From: Kutzneria kofuensis
GTDB taxonomy: Bacteria; Actinomycetota; Actinomycetes; Mycobacteriales; Pseudonocardiaceae
Assembly (NCBI RefSeq): GCF_014203355.1
Contig: NZ_JACHIR010000001.1
Coordinates: 8,372,038 to 8,436,037, forward strand
Length of the DNA: 64,000 bases
Direction of reading: 5' to 3'
Numbering within the stretch: the stretch's first letter is position 1; every line of letters starts with the position of its first letter. The notes below the pieces were generated by a model. The model made no database searches, was not told where the DNA came from, and was given only the letters and a program-made list of their open reading frames with translations. Shown here piece after piece: positions 57,720-64,000 of this stretch. The position numbers were made by a program, and so were the translations under genes.

Positions 57720-59272
57720 ACCACACTCGAAAAACCCTCGACGTCCTGATCGCCGGCGCCGGGCCGACCGGCACCACGCTGGCGATCGACCTGGTTCGCC
57801 GCGGCCTCGGCGTCCGCGTCATCGACAAGGCCGCGCACGCCTTCGAAGGCTCTCGCGCCAAGGGCATCCAGCCGCGGACTCTGGAGGTGTTGGACGACCT
57901 CGGCATCCTCGACGACGTCCTCGCCGGCAGCAGCGACTACCCCCGGCTCGGCATCCACTTGGGACCGGTCACCGTACCGTGGCGCATGTTCCGCAACCGC
58001 GAACGCACCACCGACGTTCCCTACCCGAACACCCGGCTGATGCCCCAGTACCGCACCGACAGCGTGCTGCGCGACCGGCTCGGTCAGCTGGGCGGCCAGG
58101 TCGAGTACGGCCGGGAACTCGTCGAGTTCGACCAGGGCGACACGTCGGTCACCGCGACCGTGACCGGGAACGACGGCCCCGAACGGATCACCGCGCGCTA
58201 CCTCGTGGGAGCGGAAGGGGGGTCGAGCGCCGTCCGCAAGCACCTCGGCGTGGGTTTCCTCGGCGAGACCGACGACCGGGACCGGATGCTCATCGTCGAT
58301 GCCGTCACCACCGGCCTGTCCCGCCACCGCTGGCACGTCTGGCCGGGGGCCAAGGGGCGCTTCGTGGGCGCCTGTCCGCTGCCGCACACCGACCTGTTCC
58401 AGTGGATGGTCCGCCTGGCCCCGGACGAGGAGCCGCCCGAGGACGAGGAGGCGATCACCCGGCGGGTCCGGGCGCACACCCGCAACCGGTACGTCGAACT
58501 GCGCGACATCCGGTGGCGGTCGGTGTTCCGGCCCAACATCCGCCTGGCGGAGGCCTACCGCCGCGGCCGGGTCTTCCTTGCCGGCGACGCCGCGCACGTG
58601 CACACCCCGGCCGGCGCACAGGGCCTCAACACCGGCATCCAGGACGCCTACAACCTCGGCTGGAAGCTCGCCCAGGTCCTCGCCGGAGCCGACGCGCGGC
58701 TGCTGGACAGCTACGAAGCCGAACGGCTGCCGATCGCCGCGGGTGTGCTCGGCCTGTCGACGCAGAAGTACGAAGGCATTGCGAAGCTGGACCCGTCGAG
58801 CCTGCGCCGCGGCAAGGACGAACAGCAGTTGTCGCTTACGTACCACGGCGGCCCCCTCGCGCCGGGCGACGGCGACCGGACGACGACGCTGCGGGTCGGC
58901 GACCGCGCACCGGACACCGAACTGCTCGGCACGGACGGCACGACGGTGCGCCTGTTCGACACCTATCGCGGCCCACACTTCACCGTGGTCGCCTACGGCC
59001 CGGACGCCGCCGCGGTGAGCGACGAACTGGACTGGCCGGCCGCGGGTGCGCCGCTGCGACGTGTCGTCATCGACGCCGATGCCGATGCCGACCACGCGCT
59101 CACCGATCCCCGGCACGACTTCCGCCGTATCCACGGAATCGAGGGCGACACTGTGCTGCTCATCCGGCCCGACGGCTACGTCGGACACATCGCGACCCGG
59201 GACTTCCTCGGTTCGACCCACTCCGCCGCCCGCGCGATGACGCCGGTGGCCCAACCGGAGACGGCGGGATGA
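57716..59272 (+). CDS. FAD-dependent aromatic hydroxylase (group A flavin monooxygenase)
   Basis: The 518-residue protein has the FAD/NAD(P)H pattern of p-hydroxybenzoate-hydroxylase-like enzymes: GAGPTGTT at residue 12, the DG-type motif as LVGAEGGSSAVRK (Glu in place of the usual Asp, about residue 165), and RVFLAGDAAHVHTPAGAQGLN (about residue 285). The C-terminal 110 residues (DRAPDTELLGTDG onward) form the thioredoxin-like domain found in MhpA/PgaE-type members. It would hydroxylate an aromatic or polyketide substrate with NAD(P)H and O2. The GTG at 57716 overlaps the previous stop. In this operon a catabolic role is more likely than antibiotic tailoring, but a role on the PKS product is not excluded. 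Confidence 0.92.
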   Translation: MNHTRKTLDVLIAGAGPTGTTLAIDLVRRGLGVRVIDKAAHAFEGSRAKGIQPRTLEVLDDLGILDDVLAGSSDYPRLGIHLGPVTVPWRMFRNRERTTDVPYPNTRLMPQYRTDSVLRDRLGQLGGQVEYGRELVEFDQGDTSVTATVTGNDGPERITARYLVGAEGGSSAVRKHLGVGFLGETDDRDRMLIVDAVTTGLSRHRWHVWPGAKGRFVGACPLPHTDLFQWMVRLAPDEEPPEDEEAITRRVRAHTRNRYVELRDIRWRSVFRPNIRLAEAYRRGRVFLAGDAAHVHTPAGAQGLNTGIQDAYNLGWKLAQVLAGADARLLDSYEAERLPIAAGVLGLSTQKYEGIAKLDPSSLRRGKDEQQLSLTYHGGPLAPGDGDRTTTLRVGDRAPDTELLGTDGTTVRLFDTYRGPHFTVVAYGPDAAAVSDELDWPAAGAPLRRVVIDADADADHALTDPRHDFRRIHGIEGDTVLLIRPDGYVGHIATRDFLGSTHSAARAMTPVAQPETAG

Positions 59273-60561
59273 GCCGCACCCTGCTGCGCGGCGCGCGCGT
59301 GATCACCATGGCGCCGCACCGGCCCGACGCCGAACGCGCCGACGTCCTCATCGACGGCGACAGCATCGCCGGAGTCGGCGAAGGCCTCGACGAAACCGGC
59401 GCGGAGATCGTCGACGTCACGGACCGGATCATCCTGCCCGGTCTGGTCAACGCCCACCTGCACACCTGGCAGACCGCGCTGCGGGGCGTGGGCGCCGACT
59501 GGACGCTGGCGGACTACCTCGGCCGCATGCACGGTGGCGCGGCCAGGCACTACCGCTCCGAAGACATGCGCGTCGGCACGCTTGCCGGCGCGCTGAGCCA
59601 GCTCGACCGTGGCACCACGACCTTGGGCGACTGGTGCCACAACACGCCCACACCGGAACACACCGACGCCGCGCTCGACGGCCTGCGAGCGTCCGGCATC
59701 CGCGGGGTGTTCCTGCACGGCACCCCGTATTCCGCGGCCGACGCGGCTCACCCCGTGCGTGAGATCGACCGGCTGCTCGACGGCCCGGTCGCCGCCCATC
59801 CGCTGCTCGCTCTCGGCATGGCCGTCCGCGGACCGCAACTGTCCACTCCGGACGCTGCGGTCGCCGATTTCCGTGCCGCCGCCGAGCGCGGGCTCGTGGT
59901 GTCGATGCATCAGAGCGGCGGGGAGCCCGGGCCCGGGTGGGAGGCGGTGCGAGCCGCCGGGTTGCTGAGCCCCGACACCAACGTCGTGCACGGCGCCGGG
60001 CTCACCGACGAGTGGATCAAGACACTGGTGGACGCGGGCGCGAGCGTCACGTGCACGCCCGAGAACGAGCTCGGCCAAGGCCACGGCTTCCCCATCACCG
60101 GGCGCCTGCTCCGGCTGGGCGCCGCGCCGTCGCTGGGCACCGACACCGACGCCGTCGCGCCCGGCGACGTTCTCTCCGCCGCCCGGATCGCGTTGGCCTG
60201 CCAACGAGGCCGCGACCACGACCGCCACCGTCAGACCACCGGCTCGTTCTCCCTCACCGCGACGATCACCGGCAAGCAAGCACTGGCCTGGGCGACGGTC
60301 GAAGGTGCGCGAGCACTCGGGCTCGCCGGCCGCGTCGGCCGGCTCGAAGCGGGTATGCAGGCCGACCTCGTCGTCATCGACGGCCCCACGGCGAATCCCG
60401 TCGCGACAGCACTGTACGCGGGTTCCGGGGACATCGAAGCGGTCATGATCGCCGGGCGCTGGCGCAAACGCGACCACGCCCTCCTCGACGTGGACCTCGA
60501 CGCCGTGCGAACGCAGTTGCGGGACTCCGCGGCCCGCCTCCTGTCCCACGTCACGGGCTGA
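59269..60561 (+). CDS. Amidohydrolase, TrzN/AtzA/guanine deaminase-like
   Basis: The 430-residue protein has the metal-dependent amidohydrolase pattern: NAHLHTWQ (HxH) near residue 62, SMHQSGG near residue 208 with the third His, VVHGAGL with the fourth, and LGTDTDA with the metal-binding Asp near residue 285. The C-terminal GLAGRVGRLEAGMQADLVVID is the composite-domain signature. Members hydrolyse C-N or C-Cl bonds on rings, for example s-triazines, guanine and cytosine. It overlaps the hydroxylase gene by four bases. It suggests the operon substrate contains an amino, amide or N-heterocyclic group. Confidence 0.9.
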   Translation: MSRTLLRGARVITMAPHRPDAERADVLIDGDSIAGVGEGLDETGAEIVDVTDRIILPGLVNAHLHTWQTALRGVGADWTLADYLGRMHGGAARHYRSEDMRVGTLAGALSQLDRGTTTLGDWCHNTPTPEHTDAALDGLRASGIRGVFLHGTPYSAADAAHPVREIDRLLDGPVAAHPLLALGMAVRGPQLSTPDAAVADFRAAAERGLVVSMHQSGGEPGPGWEAVRAAGLLSPDTNVVHGAGLTDEWIKTLVDAGASVTCTPENELGQGHGFPITGRLLRLGAAPSLGTDTDAVAPGDVLSAARIALACQRGRDHDRHRQTTGSFSLTATITGKQALAWATVEGARALGLAGRVGRLEAGMQADLVVIDGPTANPVATALYAGSGDIEAVMIAGRWRKRDHALLDVDLDAVRTQLRDSAARLLSHVTG

Positions 60562-60822
60562 CGAGCAGGCGGGACGAACCCGCGCGTGGCACGGCTCTCC
60601 CGTTCTGTCCAATGGACGTCACTCGAGTCGAAAGGAGCCTTCCGGCTGGATGAAGTCGGGCTGTCGGAACGAGTAGTCCACGACGTCGGGGTGGTGCCTG
60701 AGCCGGTCTCGGGCGGCGCGTAACCCGGCGCGTGTTGACCCACGTCCGATTGCGCGGCGGCGTCGAATTGGGCGTCGAATGTGTCGACGGCCGCGTTCCG
60801 CCTTTCGTTTTCGACGTGACGG

Positions 60823-60851
60823 TTGACATGTCGGACAGGCGTATTTAACCT
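60823..60851 (+). promoter_or_regulatory. Consensus vegetative promoter
   Basis: TTGACA (60823-60828) and TAACCT (60846-60851) are separated by exactly 17 bp, matching the actinomycete HrdB-type promoter. The start of transcription would be near 60858, immediately before the first LacI-type palindrome. Confidence 0.7.
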
Positions 60852-60861
60852 CGCCTCAGGT

Positions 60862-60871
60862 GAACCGGTTC
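60862..60871. promoter_or_regulatory. LacI-type operator GAACCGGTTC
   Basis: The perfect palindrome GAACCGGTTC contains the AANCGNTT core of LacI-family operators and lies at about +5 relative to the predicted transcription start. One of the two LacI regulators downstream is the likely binder. Confidence 0.65.
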
Positions 60872-60943
60872 GACAGTTGGACGCGGTGATCGTCAGTGTT
60901 TCCTCAAAGGCAAGCCTTGCCCCGTTCGACAACTCCGGGCATC

Positions 60944-60959
60944 ATCGAATCGATTCGAT
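60944..60959. promoter_or_regulatory. LacI-type operator, 16-bp perfect palindrome
   Basis: ATCGAATCGATTCGAT is a perfect palindrome with the AANCGNTT core of LacI-family sites. It is 85 bp from the first operator centre to centre and ends 10 bp before the start codon of the short frame at 60970. Confidence 0.65.
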
Positions 60960-60969
60960 CAGGAGCGCC

Positions 60970-61080
60970 GTGAACGTCAGAGACCGTCCGCCGGGTCAGC
61001 GCCGTATGGAGCACCGTGTCCTACGTGCTGAGTGGTCAGCGGCCGGTGTCCGAGGCGACCCTCCGGGCATGACGCCCTGA
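60970..61080 (+). CDS. Possible short open frame or leader peptide, 36 residues
   Basis: A GTG at 60970 follows AGGAG by four bases and opens a frame of 36 codons ending in TGA at 61078-61080. The product is Arg/Pro-rich (NVRDRPPGQRRMEHRVLRAE) and has no recognisable family. It lies directly behind a strong promoter and two operators, where a full-length regulated gene would be expected. It may be a truncated gene, a leader peptide, or chance. Confidence 0.3.
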   Translation: MNVRDRPPGQRRMEHRVLRAEWSAAGVRGDPPGMTP

Positions 61081-61436
61081 CCGCCGCCGCGGCTGGGGCC
61101 GGGCACTGGATCCCGGCCGCAGCATTGAAAACATTTACAACCGCCGTGAGCATCATGGGCCGCTTGACAACTTGTGCACACTGTACGGTGCCTGTGGCGT
61201 TCGTGATCCGGACAGTCGCGTGGATTACCGAAAAACCGGTGCGGGAAGAGCGCGGATGCCGGCGTGGGGAATCTCCCGTCGGCGGATCGGTTCACCGTGC
61301 CTGCTCCGACGGCAGATCGGCGTCGTGTGACCCACCGCCGATTGTCTCGATCATGGGCAATGTGATTCGGCCGATCGACTCGGTCGGCCCTGTGTGGGCG
61401 TATATCGCACGGCGTGCCCTGGTGAGGAGTGCCTTG

Positions 61437-62435
61437 ATGGTCGCACCCGACCGCCAGCCGACGCTGGCTGACGTCGCCCGATGGGCCGGGGTTTCCGTGG
61501 CAACGGCGTCACGGGTGCTCAACCGGTCGGCACCGGTGAACGAGGACACCGCTGCCCGGGTCGAGCGGGCCGTGGTCGAACTGGGCTACGTGCGGCAGCG
61601 GTCGCCGCACCTCGCGCGTGGGCACAGCGGCGCGCTGTCCGTGGTGGTCTTCGACGACCTGCTGCGATATCAGCGCGACTCCTTCTACAGCCGGCTGCTG
61701 GTCGGAGCCGAGCGTGCGGCGCTGCGGACCGGCCGTGAGCTGGTCGTGTCGACGGCGCTGCGGAACGCGCCCAGGGACACGCTGCTGCGCTACCTCTGTG
61801 GCGGCCATGTCGACGGTGTCGTGATGGTGGGGATGCAGTCCGACGGAGCGCCGGCACAGGTGGTGCGGGAGGCCGGGGTGCCGGTGATCTGCGTGGGCCG
61901 ACCCACGGCGACCGGACTGTCCTATGTGGATGCGGACAACACGGGCGGGGCATGGCAGGCCGTGGCACACCTGATCTCGTCGGGCCGACAGGCCATCGCC
62001 ACGATAGCCGGACCGAGGAACATGATCGCGGCCGACGACCGTCTGGCCGGCTATCGCAGCGCGCTGGCCGAGGGCGGCCTGGCGCCGGCCGGGATCGTCT
62101 GCCGCGGGGACTTCACCCTCAACTCGGGCGAGCATGCCATGTTGCGGTTGCTGGATCGCTATCCAGCGCTCGACGCCGTGTTCGCGGCCTCGGACCTGAT
62201 GGCCGTCGGCGCGTTACGCGCGCTGCGCCGGTTGGGCGTGCGGGTGCCGGAGCAGGTGGCCGTCGTCGGGTTCGACGACGCCGCGCTGGCCAGGCACACG
62301 ACGCCGCGGTTGACCACGGTTCGACAGCCGGTCGAGGAGATGGGCGCGCGGTCGGTCGCCGAACTGCTCGTCGCCGACGAGAGCTGCCGGGCGATCGTCC
62401 TGCCCACCAACCTGGTGCTGCGCGGATCGGCCTGA
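61437..62435 (+). CDS. LacI family transcriptional regulator (copy 1)
   Basis: The 332-residue protein has an N-terminal LacI helix-turn-helix (TLADVARWAGVSVATASRVL, residues 8-27) with the hinge region around residues 45-60, then a periplasmic-binding-protein-like sugar domain (GHVDGVVMVGM, YVDADNTGGAWQAVAHLI, DAVFAASDLMAVGALRAL, VVGFDDAALARHTTPRLTTV). Such proteins are dimers or tetramers that release DNA on binding a sugar. The ATG at 61437 has GAGGAG upstream. The adjacent lectin-bearing gene at the end of the window and the LacI-type sites upstream suggest control of polysaccharide use. Confidence 0.92.
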   Translation: MVAPDRQPTLADVARWAGVSVATASRVLNRSAPVNEDTAARVERAVVELGYVRQRSPHLARGHSGALSVVVFDDLLRYQRDSFYSRLLVGAERAALRTGRELVVSTALRNAPRDTLLRYLCGGHVDGVVMVGMQSDGAPAQVVREAGVPVICVGRPTATGLSYVDADNTGGAWQAVAHLISSGRQAIATIAGPRNMIAADDRLAGYRSALAEGGLAPAGIVCRGDFTLNSGEHAMLRLLDRYPALDAVFAASDLMAVGALRALRRLGVRVPEQVAVVGFDDAALARHTTPRLTTVRQPVEEMGARSVAELLVADESCRAIVLPTNLVLRGSA

Positions 62436-62475
62436 CGTCAGCGGTGTGACGCCGTCGCTCGGTCGATAACCGTTC

Positions 62476-62486
62476 TGAAACTTTCA
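62476..62486. promoter_or_regulatory. TGAAACTTTCA palindrome before the second LacI gene
   Basis: The perfect 5+1+5 palindrome TGAAACTTTCA lies 110 bp before the start of the second LacI gene. It resembles the CGAAACTTTCG-type element known upstream of Streptomyces xylanolytic genes and bound by LacI-family repressors, so it may be an autoregulatory operator. Confidence 0.5.
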
Positions 62487-62595
62487 TGGCCTGTTCCTGC
62501 GTTCGGCCACGTGTTGGTTGACGCGGATTGTCACCACAAGTTGCATCCGATGACACCGAGGTAACGGTGTGTGTCGTTGTGACCAGGAGGTGGCT

Positions 62596-63624
62596 GTGAC
62601 CACGGTGCCGACTTCGGGCGCGCGCCCGACACTGCTGGACGTGGCGCGCACGGCCGGCGTCTCGCCCGCGACCGCGTCTCGCGTGCTGAACGGGTTCCAC
62701 CAGGTCCGGCCGGAGACCAGGCGACAGGTCGAGAACGCCATGGCGGAACTGGGCTATGCGCGACGACGGTCGACGCGCGGCACCGAGCCGGACCGTACCG
62801 GTTCGATCGCGTTCATCGTGTGCGAGGGGGGCGCCCGTGTGTTCTCCGATCCGTTCTTCGCGCGCGTGCTGTGGGGTGCGAGCCGCGAACTGGCGCCGGT
62901 GGGGATGCAGTTGGTGCTGCTCATGGTGCACTCGCCTCAGGACTATCAGTCCGCCGCCGCGCGCTACCTGCGGCACGGCAACGTCGACGGCGCACTGCTG
63001 GTCAGCATGCACGGGCGGTATCCCATCGACTTGGACGGCGTGTCCGTGCCGGTGATGTTCTGCGGTTGTCCGATCGGCTCGAACGCCGATGATCTGTGTT
63101 ATGTCGACGCGGACAACCGCGGCGGCGCCGAGCGTGCCGTGCGGTACCTGGTCGAATCCGGGCGACGCGTGATCGCGACGATCGCCGGCCCCGGGGACAT
63201 GGCCGTCGGAGTGGACCGGCTGGCCGGCTACCGCGCGGCGTTGCTGGACGCCGGCCGGTTCGATTCTCGGCTGATCGTCCACGGCGACTTCGGCCAGTCC
63301 TCCGGCGACCATGCCGTGCGACTACTGCTGAACCGCCGACCGGACGTGGACGCGATCTTCTGCGCCTCCGACCTGATGGCCGCCGGGGCGTTACGCGCGT
63401 TACGCCGGCACGGCCGCCGGGTGCCCGAGGACGTCGCCGTGGTCGGCTTCGACGACTCGCCGATCGCCCGCCAGACCGAACCCCAGCTCACGACCGTGCG
63501 CCAGCCGATCGAGGAGATGGGCAGCCTGATGGTCAGGGAACTGCTCGCGTTGATCCAGGCGCCGGCGCCGCATCGCCGCCGAGCGGTCCTCGACACCCAG
63601 CTCGTCATCCGCGAGTCGGCCTGA
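62596..63624 (+). CDS. LacI family transcriptional regulator (copy 2)
   Basis: The 342-residue protein has a LacI helix-turn-helix (TLLDVARTAGVSPATASRVL) and a sugar-binding domain with the same landmarks as its neighbour (GNVDGALLVSM, YVDADNRGGAERAVRYLV, DAIFCASDLMAAGALRAL, VVGFDDSPIARQTEPQLTTV). The two are clear paralogues, with recognition helices differing at AGVSVATAS and AGVSPATAS, so their DNA sites may be related. The GTG at 62596 has AGGAGG five bases upstream and is preferred over the GTG at 62569. It is separated from copy 1 by 160 bp with its own palindrome. Confidence 0.92.
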   Translation: MTTVPTSGARPTLLDVARTAGVSPATASRVLNGFHQVRPETRRQVENAMAELGYARRRSTRGTEPDRTGSIAFIVCEGGARVFSDPFFARVLWGASRELAPVGMQLVLLMVHSPQDYQSAAARYLRHGNVDGALLVSMHGRYPIDLDGVSVPVMFCGCPIGSNADDLCYVDADNRGGAERAVRYLVESGRRVIATIAGPGDMAVGVDRLAGYRAALLDAGRFDSRLIVHGDFGQSSGDHAVRLLLNRRPDVDAIFCASDLMAAGALRALRRHGRRVPEDVAVVGFDDSPIARQTEPQLTTVRQPIEEMGSLMVRELLALIQAPAPHRRRAVLDTQLVIRESA

Positions 63625-63782
63625 AGGATTTCAGTCGACGATCCTGCGGCAGGGGAGCGGACCGCCGATCCTCAGTGGACAGACCGTGGTCACGCAGTAC
63701 AACGGTGTGGTCCGGCGGACCGGTAAGCAGTCGTGGCGGCACGGAGTTCCACAAAGGTTCGTGCTCGGTGCCGGTTGAGTGC

Positions 63783-63814
63783 TGCCGGGGCGGGAACTGG
63801 GAGCCGCCCCGGCA
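63783..63814. terminator. Bidirectional stem-loop between convergent genes
   Basis: TGCCGGGGCGG pairs perfectly with CCGCCCCGGCA (11 bp) around a 10-base loop. It lies between the end of the second LacI gene and the end of the minus-strand lectin-domain gene, so it can terminate both. Confidence 0.75.
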
Positions 63815-63839
63815 CACTCGTGCTGCAACTGCTCTCGGT

Positions 63840-64000
<161 letters not shown>

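Larger units (their letters stand above)
60562..61436. other. Long intergenic region with promoter and LacI-type operators
   Basis: These 875 bases hold no full-length gene. They contain a consensus promoter (60823-60851), two palindromes of the LacI type (60862-60871 and 60944-60959), a GGCAAGCCTTGCC palindrome (60909-60921) and one short open frame with a ribosome-binding site (60970-61080). Confidence 0.6.

Noticed and set aside
60551-60829. Minus-strand frame after the amidohydrolase gene
   Set aside because: It is Arg/Pro/Thr-rich with no family pattern or ribosome-binding site. A short protein-like stretch in another minus frame (about 60640-60720) is too short to assign.
61164-61189. 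TTGACA followed by TACGGT before the first LacI gene
   Set aside because: The spacer is only 14 bp, too short for a typical vegetative promoter.

Overview
The window is high-GC DNA with GTG and TTG starts, abundant TetR and LacI regulators and a giant modular type I polyketide synthase (PKS). This points to a filamentous actinomycete (Streptomyces or Pseudonocardiaceae grade); the genus cannot be read from the sequence alone.

Layout. 1-5.8 kb holds housekeeping and accessory genes: the C-terminal end of a MocR/PdxR-type regulator, a tandem pair of medium-chain quinone-oxidoreductase-like genes behind an 18-bp perfect palindrome, a small GNAT acetyltransferase, an aldo/keto reductase lacking its usual catalytic Tyr, a fragment of an isocitrate lyase/PEP mutase family gene, an NfsB-like nitroreductase and a MmcQ/YjbR protein. 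5.8-6.55 kb is gene-poor and contains a short tyrosine-recombinase remnant. 6.55-46.7 kb is the core: a family-4-type glycosyltransferase, three PKS genes and one cytochrome P450, all on the + strand with gaps of 39 bp or less, so probably one operon.

The PKS is complete from a KSQ loading module to a thioesterase, with eight extension modules. PKS 1: loading KSQ-AT-ACP; M1 KS-AT-ACP; M2 KS-AT-(dead DH)-KR-ACP; M3 KS-AT-DH-KR-ACP. PKS 2: M4 KS-AT-ACP; M5 KS-AT-KR-ACP; M6 KS-AT-DH-KR-ACP; M7 KS-AT-DH-ER-KR-ACP. PKS 3: M8 KS-AT-(dead DH)-(dead KR)-ACP-TE. AT motifs suggest methylmalonyl for loading, M1, M3, M6 and M7, malonyl for M2 and M5, and non-standard signatures for M4 (YAYH) and M8 (FASH). 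Read collinearly this gives a C19-backbone chain with a propionyl starter, ketones at C3, C11 and C17, hydroxyls at C9 (A-type KR) and C15 (B-type KR), trisubstituted alkenes at C6/C7 and C12/C13, and a reduced C5. Lactonisation on the C15 hydroxyl would give a 16-membered ring, on the C9 hydroxyl a 10-membered ring. I do not recognise this domain order as a known macrolide. The M6 KR has Gly in place of the catalytic Ser, so the C7 oxidation state is uncertain.

46.9-54.9 kb holds small regulated units: a minus-strand SDR, metallo-beta-lactamase-fold hydrolase and TetR unit with repeated ATGTTA/TAACAT operators; a TetR divergent from an alpha/beta hydrolase across a 38-bp near-perfect palindrome; and a five-gene operon (crotonase, DUF302, secreted NTF2-like protein, hydrolase, TetR). 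55.3-60.6 kb has a TetR divergent from a tightly overlapping operon of two hydrolases, a flavin aromatic hydroxylase and an amidohydrolase, which looks catabolic. 60.6-64 kb has a promoter with two LacI-type operators, two tandem LacI regulators and, at the edge on the minus strand, the C-terminus of a ricin-type lectin domain, probably from a secreted glycoside hydrolase. No rRNA, tRNA, CRISPR array or intact transposase was seen.
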